Made by a program: the position numbers and the translations under genes. DNA of 64,000 nt from Bacteroidota bacterium. Lineage in GTDB: Bacteria > Bacteroidota > Bacteroidia > Bacteroidales > UBA12481. The stretch covers positions 17,352 through 81,351 of the forward strand of contig JABHCC010000036.1 of the NCBI GenBank assembly GCA_018669475.1, given 5' to 3'. Positions 20,235 to 29,767 of the stretch are shown here, piece after piece. Below the pieces are notes generated by a model, which saw only the letters and a program-made list of their open reading frames with translations, did no database searches and had not been told where the DNA came from. Numbering within the stretch: the stretch's first letter is position 1; each line of letters opens with the position of its first letter.

Positions 20235-22076
20235 ATGACTGATATACAGGCAGACCAGGTCGACTTGTCAGCTTTGCTCCAACAATACTTCGGTTACAAC
20301 TCTTTCCGCACTCATCAGAAGGAAATCATTCAAAGAACTTTGAAGGGAGAAGACTCCGTGGTATTGATGCCAACAGGGGGAGGAAAGTCTCTCTGCTATC
20401 AATTGCCAGCGGTTGTACTAGATGGTCTTACAGTTGTTGTTTCACCTCTGATAGCACTGATGAAGGATCAGGTTCAAAGTTTAGTTGCAAATGGCATTGC
20501 GGCTGCTTACCTGAACTCTAGTTTAACTTCATCACAGGAGGCAAAGCTGATTACACGCTTACAGAGTAATTCATATAAATTATTATATGTAGCACCTGAA
20601 AGATTATTTGCCAGAGGTTTTCTGTCATTTCTGTCTCAGCTCAGGATAGGTCTTTTTGCAATTGATGAAGCGCATTGTATAAGCACCTGGGGACATCACT
20701 TCAGACCTGATTATAAACGCTTATCAATTCTGAAAAAGCAATTTCCCGGCACACCTTTTATGGCCCTGACTGCTACTGCAGACAAAGCTGTGCGACGAGA
20801 TATTGGAGATTTATTACTCTTAAAAAATCATAAGTACTATATAAGCTCTTTTGACCGGCCAAATCTGTCATTAGCTGTGCTGCCCGGACAGAAAAAATGG
20901 GAGCAACTTTTTCAGATTGTTCAAAAATATCCGGAAGAATCAGGTATTATTTATTGTGGAAGTAGGGCAACAACAGAGAAACTGGCAGACAAATTGCGCA
21001 ATGCAGGTAAAAAGGCAGTCTGTTATCATGCTGGCCTTAATCCATCCATAAGGAGTAAAACCCAGGATCAGTTTATTCAGGGAGATGTAGATATAGTTTG
21101 TGCTACTATTGCCTTTGGGATGGGTATAGATAAAGCTAATATACGCTTTGTGGTTCATTACAATATGCCCGGAAATCTGGAAAGTTTGTATCAGGAGATC
21201 GGACGTGCCGGACGGGATGGTCAGGCCGCTGAAACTGTTTTGTTCTATAGTTATCGGGATGTTCAGACACATCTCGGATTTATGGAGGATGTGGATGACT
21301 CAGGGTACCGCTCAATTCTTGCGGCTAAGCTCAAGCGTATGCAGGAATATGCAGAAGCCCAGGTTTGCAGAAGGAAAATCCTGTTAAGTTATTTTAGTGA
21401 ATCACCCGGACCCGATTGTGGAAATTGCGATGTTTGCAAGAATCCTCCTGAATACTTTGATGGGAGTATTGAAGCCAAAAAAGCAATTTCAGCTATTGCA
21501 CGAAGTCAGGAGAAACTGAGTGTTTCTGTTCTGATAGAAGTATTAAAAGGCCAATATTCTCAGAAAGTGAAGGATAAAAACTGGCAAATACTTAAAACCT
21601 TTGGTGCTGGGAGAGAGCACAGCCTGTTTGCCTGGCAATTATATTTACAGCAGATGATCCAGCAGGGGATAATGGAAATTGACTATAGAGATCATAATAA
21701 TTTGAAATTGACCACAGTAAGTGAGAGAGTATTAAAAGGTGAATCTGTTGTTAATCTGGTGAAATTCGAAACGATAAAAATCCGACAGGAAGAGCAGAAG
21801 AAAAAGGCCAAACTCAAAATAAAGATTGATTTACCTGATGATCTAAAACTACCTATTGATCCGAAACTATTCGAAGCACTTAAGGAATTACGCAAAGAGA
21901 TAGCTATGGAAATACGAAAGCCTGCATTTGTAGTTTTTTCAGATGCCAGTCTGGAAGAAATGGCGGCCAATAAGCCCTTAAATCAGGAGCAATTTCTTAA
22001 GATAAATGGGGTGGGAAAGTATAAGTCAAATAGATATGCTAAAGAGTTTCTTGACTTGATACAGAAGTTTTTATGA
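20235..22076 (+). CDS. recQ: ATP-dependent DNA helicase RecQ
   Basis: MPTGGGKSLCYQLPA, DEAHCISTWGHHFRPDY, QEIGRAGRDG, Zn-binding CGNCDVC, C-terminal HRDC-like region. Confidence 0.95.
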   Translation: MTDIQADQVDLSALLQQYFGYNSFRTHQKEIIQRTLKGEDSVVLMPTGGGKSLCYQLPAVVLDGLTVVVSPLIALMKDQVQSLVANGIAAAYLNSSLTSSQEAKLITRLQSNSYKLLYVAPERLFARGFLSFLSQLRIGLFAIDEAHCISTWGHHFRPDYKRLSILKKQFPGTPFMALTATADKAVRRDIGDLLLLKNHKYYISSFDRPNLSLAVLPGQKKWEQLFQIVQKYPEESGIIYCGSRATTEKLADKLRNAGKKAVCYHAGLNPSIRSKTQDQFIQGDVDIVCATIAFGMGIDKANIRFVVHYNMPGNLESLYQEIGRAGRDGQAAETVLFYSYRDVQTHLGFMEDVDDSGYRSILAAKLKRMQEYAEAQVCRRKILLSYFSESPGPDCGNCDVCKNPPEYFDGSIEAKKAISAIARSQEKLSVSVLIEVLKGQYSQKVKDKNWQILKTFGAGREHSLFAWQLYLQQMIQQGIMEIDYRDHNNLKLTTVSERVLKGESVVNLVKFETIKIRQEEQKKKAKLKIKIDLPDDLKLPIDPKLFEALKELRKEIAMEIRKPAFVVFSDASLEEMAANKPLNQEQFLKINGVGKYKSNRYAKEFLDLIQKFL

Positions 22077-22167
22077 GCAAATGTTAAAATTGTTATTTTA
22101 GTAACACTCGTTACATAAAATCTTGTAAAAACCATATATATTGGTGTCGAAATCAACATCCACACTT

Positions 22168-22737
22168 ATGGTTAAAAATCTCTTTAATTTCCTAAAACCA
22201 CCCGACAATTGGCGATTTTTTATTAATATGCTAATAGCTAGTATTGTAGGATTGGCGGTCTTTCTAATATATGAATCGAAAGCACCGTCATATCTGTCTG
22301 ACAACCCTAAGACCTGTGTAAATTGCCATATAATGGCACCGCAATATGCTACATATGCGCATAGTTCGCACCGGGAATGGGCAAATTGTAATGACTGTCA
22401 TGTGCCTCATAATAATGTAATCAACAAATATTATTTCAAGGCAAAGGATGGAATTCGGCATGCCTCAATGTTTACCTTACGAAAAGAACCACAGGTAATT
22501 TTTATTCATGAAGCAGGACAAGAAGTAGTACAGGACAATTGTATCAGATGTCATTCAGATTTACTAGATGACCCTAAACTATTATTAAGAACAGATGTTT
22601 ACCAACATGAGCGTTCAGAGAGACCATGTTGGGAATGTCACAGAGAAGTGCCCCATGGCAGGGTGAATTCTTTATCATCAGTTCCCAACCCTATGCTTTT
22701 TTTACAATCAGAAAAAACAAATACTTACAAACAATAA
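22168..22737 (+). CDS. nrfH: Cytochrome c nitrite reductase small subunit
   Basis: N-terminal TM anchor and four CxxCH sites (CVNCH, CNDCH, CIRCH, CWECH), immediately upstream of nrfA. Confidence 0.93.
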   Translation: MVKNLFNFLKPPDNWRFFINMLIASIVGLAVFLIYESKAPSYLSDNPKTCVNCHIMAPQYATYAHSSHREWANCNDCHVPHNNVINKYYFKAKDGIRHASMFTLRKEPQVIFIHEAGQEVVQDNCIRCHSDLLDDPKLLLRTDVYQHERSERPCWECHREVPHGRVNSLSSVPNPMLFLQSEKTNTYKQ

Positions 22738-22761
22738 CAAACTTCAAAATAACTGATAACT

Positions 22762-24285
22762 ATGGCAACACTTAGAGATATTATTCGAAATAAACCCTGG
22801 ATGGGATGGATTCTTTTCTGTGCAACAGTGATTGTAGTTTTTCTCCTCGGATTACTGGGCTCATCAATCGTAGAGCGCAAATCTGAAGCATTAATGGTCT
22901 ACACACCTCAGGTAGAGCACGGACAGTATGAACCCAGAAATGAAGTTTGGGGAGAGAACTTTCCACGTCAGTATCAAACTTACATGAAAACCAAAGAGGG
23001 TTCTTTCAAGAGTAGATACAATGGAAATGAAATGATTGATATGCTTGAAGTGGATCCAAGACTTGTTGTTTTATGGGCAGGATATGGTTTTGCAAAAGAC
23101 TACAATCAGGGTAGGGGACATGCTTATGCAGTTGAAGATCTACGCAATACATTAAGAACTGGAGCCCCAGTAGATGGAGCAAAAAGCCCAATGCCAAATA
23201 CATGCTGGTCTTGTAAAAGCCCTGATGTTCCTCGCTTAATGGATGAAGTCGGAATTGCTGAATTCTACAATGGTTCTTGGGAAACTAAAGGTCATGAGGT
23301 AGTAAATTCAATCGGTTGTGGAGATTGTCACGATGCAGAAACTATGAATTTAAAAATCACTCGTCCGGTACTAACAGAGGCTTTTAAAAGAATGGGCAAA
23401 GATATTAACGACGCTTCTCATCAGGAAATGCGCTCTCTTGTTTGTGCTCAGTGTCATGTTGAGTATTACTTCAATAAGAAGAGAGTTGGAGCTGAGGGTG
23501 TACCTTACCTGACTCTGCCTTGGGATAAGGGAATGACTGTTGAGGACATGGAAGAGTATTATGATGAGATTGAATTCAAAGACTGGACTCATGCAGTAAG
23601 TAAGGCCCCTATGTTAAAGGCACAACATCCAGGTTATGAGGTTTATATGACCGGAATTCATGCAAGCAGAGGTGTTTCTTGTGCCGATTGTCATATGCCA
23701 TACATGAGTGAAGGAGGTCAAAAATTCACTGATCATCACGTACAAAGTCCTTTAAATAACGTAGCTAATTCTTGCCAGGTTTGTCATCGTGAAGAAACCG
23801 AGCAATTATTGAAAGATGTATACACCAGTCAGGACAGAATAATTGAGAATCGAGACAAGCTTGAAGAATTGATCGTAAGAGCTCACGTTGAAGCTAAATT
23901 CGCATGGGATCTTGGTGCTACTGAGGAGCAAATGAGTGAAATACTGATGGATATACGTCACGCTCAATGGAGATGGGATTATGCTGCTGCCAGCCATGGT
24001 GGATCATTTCACTCTCCAGTTGAAACTGGCCGGGTAATTTCTACAGGGATAACAGTTGCACAGGAAGGAAGACTCAAACTAGCTCGTCTGTTTGCAGATC
24101 TTGGACACAATGAAGAAATTCCTTATCCTGATATTTCTACAAAAGCTAAGGCTCATGAGTTTATTGGTTTACCTGTAGAAAAAATGAGGGCTGATAAAAA
24201 GGAGTTTACCGAAAAGGTTGTGCCTGAGTGGTTAAAAAAGGCTGCTGAAAGAGAATCAACTTACACTACGAAAACTATTAACTAA
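22762..24285 (+). CDS. nrfA: Ammonia-forming cytochrome c nitrite reductase
   Basis: CWSCK active-site heme motif plus CGDCH, CAQCH, CADCH, CQVCH. Confidence 0.97.
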   Translation: MATLRDIIRNKPWMGWILFCATVIVVFLLGLLGSSIVERKSEALMVYTPQVEHGQYEPRNEVWGENFPRQYQTYMKTKEGSFKSRYNGNEMIDMLEVDPRLVVLWAGYGFAKDYNQGRGHAYAVEDLRNTLRTGAPVDGAKSPMPNTCWSCKSPDVPRLMDEVGIAEFYNGSWETKGHEVVNSIGCGDCHDAETMNLKITRPVLTEAFKRMGKDINDASHQEMRSLVCAQCHVEYYFNKKRVGAEGVPYLTLPWDKGMTVEDMEEYYDEIEFKDWTHAVSKAPMLKAQHPGYEVYMTGIHASRGVSCADCHMPYMSEGGQKFTDHHVQSPLNNVANSCQVCHREETEQLLKDVYTSQDRIIENRDKLEELIVRAHVEAKFAWDLGATEEQMSEILMDIRHAQWRWDYAAASHGGSFHSPVETGRVISTGITVAQEGRLKLARLFADLGHNEEIPYPDISTKAKAHEFIGLPVEKMRADKKEFTEKVVPEWLKKAAERESTYTTKTIN

Positions 24286-24294
24286 AATCAAAGT

Positions 24295-25545
24295 ATGAAC
24301 ACAATTAAAAAAACAATTTTTCTATTTGCCATTATGTTTTTTGGCATCTCAGGTTTGAAAGCCCAGTTTAATCTTAGTGGAGAGTTCAGACCAAGAACAG
24401 AACTTAGTCATGGGTATAAGACTTTAGCACATGCTGATCAGGCTGCCTCTATATTTACAAGTCAGCGTACACGAGTAAATTTTGGATATAAGTCAGATCG
24501 ATTGACTTCAAAATTTGTTTTACAAGATGTGAGAAACTGGGGAGGTCAGAAACAACTAGCAGGTAATGAGGATTTTGCAGCTAGTGTACATGAAGCATGG
24601 GCTCAAGCCAAATTACATTATGGGATTAGCCTGAGAGTGGGTAGACAAGAATTAGGCTATGACAATAGCAGAATCTTTGGAAATGTAGGCTGGGCACAGC
24701 AGGGGAGAAGTCATGATCTCTTACTGCTTAAATATGAAGAAAATTTCAATTTACATGTTGGAGTAGCCTACAACCAATCAGGAGTAAGAACAAACAATTT
24801 TTATTTTGGTCCTGATGCTTATAAAGCCATGCAATTTGTCTGGTTCAACAAAAGCTTTGGTAGACTGAATGTTAGTTTATTAGCTCTGAATAACGGTGTA
24901 CCTTATACTATAAGTACTGGTGATGCTGGTGAAATTACTGAACAAGGAATCAGATACTCACAAACCATGGGAACCTATTTGGCTTACAAAGCTGGCAAAC
25001 TTTCTTTTGGAGGTAATGTATATTATCAAATGGGTAAAGATCCGTCAGGAAAAGAATTGAGTGCCTATGAAGTTCTGGTTGAAGCTGGTTATGCTTTTTC
25101 AGCCAAGAGCAAAATAGGGCTTAGCTATGAGAAATTATCTGGAACAAACACAAGTGGGGCTACTGTAAATAATTCATTTACTCCACTTTATGGCACAAAT
25201 CACAAATTCAACGGACATATGGATTATTTCTTTGTTGGAAACCATATTAACTCTGTTGGATTACAGGATGTGACATTCAGTATCTCTCAAAAGGTTCATA
25301 AGCATACCATTAATGCCCATGTTCATGCTTTCATGAGCTCAGTGGCTCTTACAAGTGGTAATTATTTAGGAACTGAGCTTGATTTATTTCTTGTACATCC
25401 GATAGGTGATAATATTAAAATCCAACTCGGTTATTCACAAATGTTCGCTGGTGATGATATGGCTGACATTAAAACCGGAAGTGTTGATGCGACATCCAAT
25501 TGGGCTTATGTGATGTTTGTGTTTACTCCTAAGTATATTAAATGA
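24295..25545 (+). CDS. Outer-membrane beta-barrel / alginate-export-like porin in the nrf operon
   Basis: Signal peptide; FNLSGEFRPRTELSHGYK...RTRVNFGYKSDRLTSKFVLQDVRNWGG...; starts 9 nt after nrfA. Confidence 0.7.
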   Translation: MNTIKKTIFLFAIMFFGISGLKAQFNLSGEFRPRTELSHGYKTLAHADQAASIFTSQRTRVNFGYKSDRLTSKFVLQDVRNWGGQKQLAGNEDFAASVHEAWAQAKLHYGISLRVGRQELGYDNSRIFGNVGWAQQGRSHDLLLLKYEENFNLHVGVAYNQSGVRTNNFYFGPDAYKAMQFVWFNKSFGRLNVSLLALNNGVPYTISTGDAGEITEQGIRYSQTMGTYLAYKAGKLSFGGNVYYQMGKDPSGKELSAYEVLVEAGYAFSAKSKIGLSYEKLSGTNTSGATVNNSFTPLYGTNHKFNGHMDYFFVGNHINSVGLQDVTFSISQKVHKHTINAHVHAFMSSVALTSGNYLGTELDLFLVHPIGDNIKIQLGYSQMFAGDDMADIKTGSVDATSNWAYVMFVFTPKYIK

Positions 25546-25573
25546 GGAAATAGGAAATAGAAATTAGGAAATA
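25546..25573. repeat. Heptamer array (GGAAATA-type, x4)
   Basis: ggaaata|ggaaata|gaaatta|ggaaata directly after the TGA stop at 25543-25545. Confidence 0.8.
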
Positions 25574-25598
25574 AGGCTGGTAATAATATAAATTATTA

Positions 25599-25633
25599 GG
25601 AGTGAGTGCTTTTAGCGCTTGCTCCTTTTTTTT
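25599..25633 (+). terminator. Rho-independent terminator after the nrf operon
   Basis: ggagtgagtgc-tttta-gcgcttgctcc (11 bp with G-U pairs) followed by T8. Confidence 0.8.
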
Positions 25634-25666
25634 ATATTTATATCAGCAACCATAAACCTATGCCTC

Positions 25667-26224
25667 ATGAAATATTCTAAGTTATTTTCTTTTCTTCTGA
25701 TTATACTAATTGCAATTGCTTGCTCAATGGTTAGAACTCCTGATTTAGTACAGGAAGATATTTATTTGGAGCCGGAGTTTATCTCAGAAGTTAGTCATGA
25801 CGGTAGTTTGAGTAGCATGAAAGACATTGTATTCAAATGTGATATGTCTGTTATCCTGACTGATATTATGAATCAGATCCAGCACGATCCTAATGATTAT
25901 CCGAATACTGAAGTTTCTTTCAGCTGGAATGTCGATGTATTATTTTTTCGCGAAAATGGCAGAGGTGTTTATTCAGACTTACCTGATATTGGCGACCACT
26001 ATTGTGCAGATACAAAAGCCTTAGAATGGGAGGATACAATGAGCTTACAGGAAATCATAGGAAATCAGCCAAATACTTTCTGGGAGGGCTTATTGTCAGA
26101 GACTGCGATGATTTCCTGCACAATAAAGTGCATATGCAACTATTCATGGGCAGAGGACGACAGTGAAGAGCCATTTATATGGTCACAAAGCGTTGATGAG
26201 GAGCATACAATTATTATTGAGTAG
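25667..26224 (+). CDS. Hypothetical lipoprotein-like protein
   Basis: MKYSKLFSFLLIILIAIACSM lipobox-like signal; no recognised domain. Confidence 0.6.
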   Translation: MKYSKLFSFLLIILIAIACSMVRTPDLVQEDIYLEPEFISEVSHDGSLSSMKDIVFKCDMSVILTDIMNQIQHDPNDYPNTEVSFSWNVDVLFFRENGRGVYSDLPDIGDHYCADTKALEWEDTMSLQEIIGNQPNTFWEGLLSETAMISCTIKCICNYSWAEDDSEEPFIWSQSVDEEHTIIIE

Positions 26225-26323
26225 ATCTTTTGAGGAATAGATTGTCCAACAATTATCATTTTGTGAAAGTTTACTCACCTTATAGTGAGTGGAGTAGGGT
26301 GAAAAAAAGCTAGTGCGTACCAG

Positions 26324-28267
26324 TCATTTGCTAACAATCATTTGTTTTGTTTCCCTGAAATTATCTGCAATAAGAGTATATGTATAAAGCCCTGGAACTA
26401 AGTACTGAGCATTCAATTGACAGCTATTTTTTCCGGCCGGTCTATTTCCTTCCTCTTGGCGAAGTACTGTGCGGCCGGTAAGGTCCATTACCTCGATGCT
26501 TACATTTGAATTGACTATCAATTCATAATCAATATGGGTGCTGCCACTAAAGGGATTGGGATAATTTTGTGCAAGTGAGAAAGGACTGTTTTCCAGGTCA
26601 ATCACCGGCGAGCTAGGATCTTTGATCATGAGCTTGATCATCAAATAACGCCAACTCGCATGAAACGAGGACCAACCTCCCCGAGGTGAATAGCCAACGA
26701 TTGGCGACTTGTGAAATGGATAACTTCGATTTGAACCGATAGCAAGTCCATGCTTTTTTCTGATATTCTCGTCGGCATGATAGTCACTGGTTTCAAGGCC
26801 AGCCCAGAGCACTTCACCGGCTTTGACAAACTCAGATTCTCCATCCTTATCTAGCGGCAACTGTATCCATTTATTAAACATTGAAGAATCCAAATCAACA
26901 GCATAAGATGATAAAAGTCGTAAGGGGGCTTCGTTTATTCCAGGATCTTCATCGATCTCACGCCAAAGCACCTGCCTGAAAGAGATGAGTCCATCTGCCA
27001 TTCCACCCATGATATATACTGAAAAACCACTAATCTCGCAATCTGAATAGATGGGGAAAACTGATCCTATGAAATGGTCTACGTTGGCATGTAAATCGTA
27101 TTCATCTCGTCCGTATCTGGCCGAACCTAATGAATAGGGTGTTGCAGGGGCAAAAGAAGTGCGACAGTAAACCGAATCAGTAACCTGAAAGAAAAGCGAT
27201 CTTTCGTTGTCATCCGGAAAGTCATCAACCTGATCCTGAGAGACGTTGTATCTGATTTCGTAGTTGCCCTTCTCAATTGGTACATAGACATCTTCCTCAT
27301 CAATCAACAGAGTGTCTTTATAGGCCGGCCCTAAATTTATACCATGATCCAACTTCTGAAAAACAACTTCCTCATCTTTGTTAATTGTGAGATCCAATAT
27401 GATATCTGATTGTTCAAATTCACCCATATTAACAATCCCGGCTTTAAAGAGATGATATCCATTGCCGGAATTGAGTTGAGATTGAGGGATCATGTAACTA
27501 TAACTTTCATGTCGATTTGGATTCAAGTTCTCCCACTCTAAATCAATGTATTCGATTTGAATATCGTTGTCTAAGGCCTCAACCAATTCAAAATCATCAA
27601 TCAACCAGAAATAAAAGCCAAAAAAGTTTTGCCAGTTGATACGTACCAAAACGGATGATTGCCCGGCGGCAAGTTCTGTAATATTGATCCGAAACATAGC
27701 CGATTCTCCCGGCCCTATATCGTTTGGCCTGGCACTGCTTTTGGCGTTTTGACCTGCCCTGAAAGCTGCCCAATGAACCCCATAATCGCTGGATATTTCG
27801 ATATAGTTGCGCCAATAGCCCTTTAGTAATCCTGCCGGCCCATAATTACTGAAAGTATTTTCAAATTGAAGAATAACCGACGAGTGTTCACTGCAATCTA
27901 TTGGAGGAAAAACTATAGAATTGTTAATTGAATTGTATTCGGGCGCTACAACATAGTTGTTGTACAGATTCGCAAAAAGACAAAGATGACCGTCAGCTGC
28001 TGAAGTTGAACGGAAAGGAGGTTCTTCAGTCCTGTCAGCAATTAAACTATCATTTGGCCACCAGTGCCAGTTAAATCCATTATCCAACGGATCTTCAAAA
28101 TAGAATCCATCCGGCAGTGTCCAGCCTCTTTCATTCGTGGTGTCACCCCAATCAAATGTCTCTCGGTAGAAAACTTCACCGTCACCTTTAAATTTAGATG
28201 ATTCTTGCCCGAATGAATATAATGGAATTGATACGAAACAAATCAAGGCAAATAGAAATGGTTTCAT
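26324..28267 (-). CDS. Secreted protein with T9SS C-terminal sorting domain, paralog of the 13620-15557 protein
   Basis: GDGEVFYRETFDWGDTTNERGWTLPDGFYFEDPLDNGFNWHW...QNYPNPFSGSTHIDYELIVNSNVSIEVMDLTGRTVLRQEEG...YTYTLIADNFRETKQMIVSK. Confidence 0.85.
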   Translation of the reverse strand: MKPFLFALICFVSIPLYSFGQESSKFKGDGEVFYRETFDWGDTTNERGWTLPDGFYFEDPLDNGFNWHWWPNDSLIADRTEEPPFRSTSAADGHLCLFANLYNNYVVAPEYNSINNSIVFPPIDCSEHSSVILQFENTFSNYGPAGLLKGYWRNYIEISSDYGVHWAAFRAGQNAKSSARPNDIGPGESAMFRINITELAAGQSSVLVRINWQNFFGFYFWLIDDFELVEALDNDIQIEYIDLEWENLNPNRHESYSYMIPQSQLNSGNGYHLFKAGIVNMGEFEQSDIILDLTINKDEEVVFQKLDHGINLGPAYKDTLLIDEEDVYVPIEKGNYEIRYNVSQDQVDDFPDDNERSLFFQVTDSVYCRTSFAPATPYSLGSARYGRDEYDLHANVDHFIGSVFPIYSDCEISGFSVYIMGGMADGLISFRQVLWREIDEDPGINEAPLRLLSSYAVDLDSSMFNKWIQLPLDKDGESEFVKAGEVLWAGLETSDYHADENIRKKHGLAIGSNRSYPFHKSPIVGYSPRGGWSSFHASWRYLMIKLMIKDPSSPVIDLENSPFSLAQNYPNPFSGSTHIDYELIVNSNVSIEVMDLTGRTVLRQEEGNRPAGKNSCQLNAQYLVPGLYTYTLIADNFRETKQMIVSK

Positions 28268-28359
28268 AACTAAATGGATTTTGTTTATTATTGCTCTTGC
28301 TCAACAAAATTATGAATATTTAAACAATTTCTAATGATTTATTCCTCATTTTTCTTTTG

Positions 28360-28395
28360 TTGTGGTTGTGGTTGTGGTTGTGGTTGTGGTTGTGG
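28360..28395. repeat. Hexanucleotide tandem repeat (TTGTGG)x6
   Basis: Six exact copies upstream of the minus-strand gene starting at 28267. Confidence 0.95.
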
Positions 28396-28518
28396 TTTCT
28401 TCGTGTAACAACTTGATAATCAGTTTTGGGTTTTAAATATAAATGTCCTATAATTAATATTATGTTAAATAGGAAATATTAAGGAAAAGGAGCTTATTCA
28501 GCTCCTTCCCTAATATTA

Positions 28519-29676
28519 TTATTTAAGATCGTTAATCTTCTTTGTAACTTCTTCAAGCTTGTCATTCATTTGCTTGCGATAATATATTTCTTTCAAGGCA
28601 ACCAATACATCACCATAATTACCATCAATCTCATGAGCCTTTTCATAATGTGGTAAAGCCTGATCAAAAAGCTTATCTCTTTTTTCAATTGCGGCTTTAT
28701 ATCCTTCTTCATCTGACAAAGGAATATTCATTGCCTCATTGTTTGCCTCAACACCCTGGTTAAAATAAATTGTTCCAAGATTGTAGTATGGATCAAAGAA
28801 TTCAGGATTCAACTCAATTGCTTTAGTGTATCCAATTATCGCCTCATCCAGATTACTATCCTCAAAGGCAAGACCGTATACATTCCATAATGAGAAATTT
28901 TCAGGATCCTTTTCAACAGCTGGCCTGATGAATTCTGCAGCCTTATCCAATTCCTTTTCTCCCAGATAATGGTTGATTAACTGAATATATAAATATATAC
29001 TGTTATCAGGGTAAGCAGCAATACCATCAGTATAAGTAGTTATTGCTTTAACTGTGTCACCTAGAGAAAGATACAGGCTAGCAATATAATGATAAACATC
29101 GCTACCACCATATTTCAACTCAACGGATTTTTCATAGTAGCTTAATGCTTTCTGGGTTAATCCTGCCTGATCAGCTGCAATGGCAGCATTAAAGAAGGCC
29201 CCTGTATCTACCTGATTAATATAAGGCAAGCGGCCAAGTTCCAGAACTGTCTCAAAAGATTCAAGTGATTCTTCAAACTTCTTTTGCTCATATTCCATAG
29301 AGCCTTTATTAAAGAACTCAGTACCAGCCACTGTCAATTTGAACAGTATGTCTTTTTCATAACGTTTTTTAACATCCAGATCCTTGGCTTTCACATATGA
29401 TAAGAAAGCTTCCTTTAAGGGATTTGAATCCAGGTTTTTAAACTTTTCATCCTTTGTCTGGAATAACTTGTGGTAAACTAATCCCCTATAATACCACGTT
29501 TTCGCCTGACCTTGAGTCTTTGGATGCTGAGCAGCAAGATCAATAGCTTCTTTGGCTTTATCAAGTTCGTTGTATTCTGGTTTCATATAGTTCCAGGCAC
29601 TCACAACTTTGTTGCTTTGCCCGAAAGCCATACCAAAAACAAGAAATAAACTTAGTGTTAATGCAATTTTCTTCAT
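28519..29676 (-). CDS. Tetratricopeptide repeat protein, secreted/periplasmic
   Basis: Signal peptide MKKIALTLSLFLVFGMAFGQ and repeated TPR patterns (e.g. DEAIIGYTKAIELNPEFFDPYYNLGTIYFNQG). Confidence 0.85.
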   Translation of the reverse strand: MKKIALTLSLFLVFGMAFGQSNKVVSAWNYMKPEYNELDKAKEAIDLAAQHPKTQGQAKTWYYRGLVYHKLFQTKDEKFKNLDSNPLKEAFLSYVKAKDLDVKKRYEKDILFKLTVAGTEFFNKGSMEYEQKKFEESLESFETVLELGRLPYINQVDTGAFFNAAIAADQAGLTQKALSYYEKSVELKYGGSDVYHYIASLYLSLGDTVKAITTYTDGIAAYPDNSIYLYIQLINHYLGEKELDKAAEFIRPAVEKDPENFSLWNVYGLAFEDSNLDEAIIGYTKAIELNPEFFDPYYNLGTIYFNQGVEANNEAMNIPLSDEEGYKAAIEKRDKLFDQALPHYEKAHEIDGNYGDVLVALKEIYYRKQMNDKLEEVTKKINDLK

Positions 29677-29767
29677 GATTAAGAAATTTATAGTTTTTCG
29701 TAACAGTCAAAATTAGTACAATAATAAAACTCAGTCAAATCCTTTACGAATTTATTTGCCGCAGGTG

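Noticed and set aside
20940-21272. 110-aa minus-strand ORF
   Set aside because: Antisense to recQ helicase motifs.
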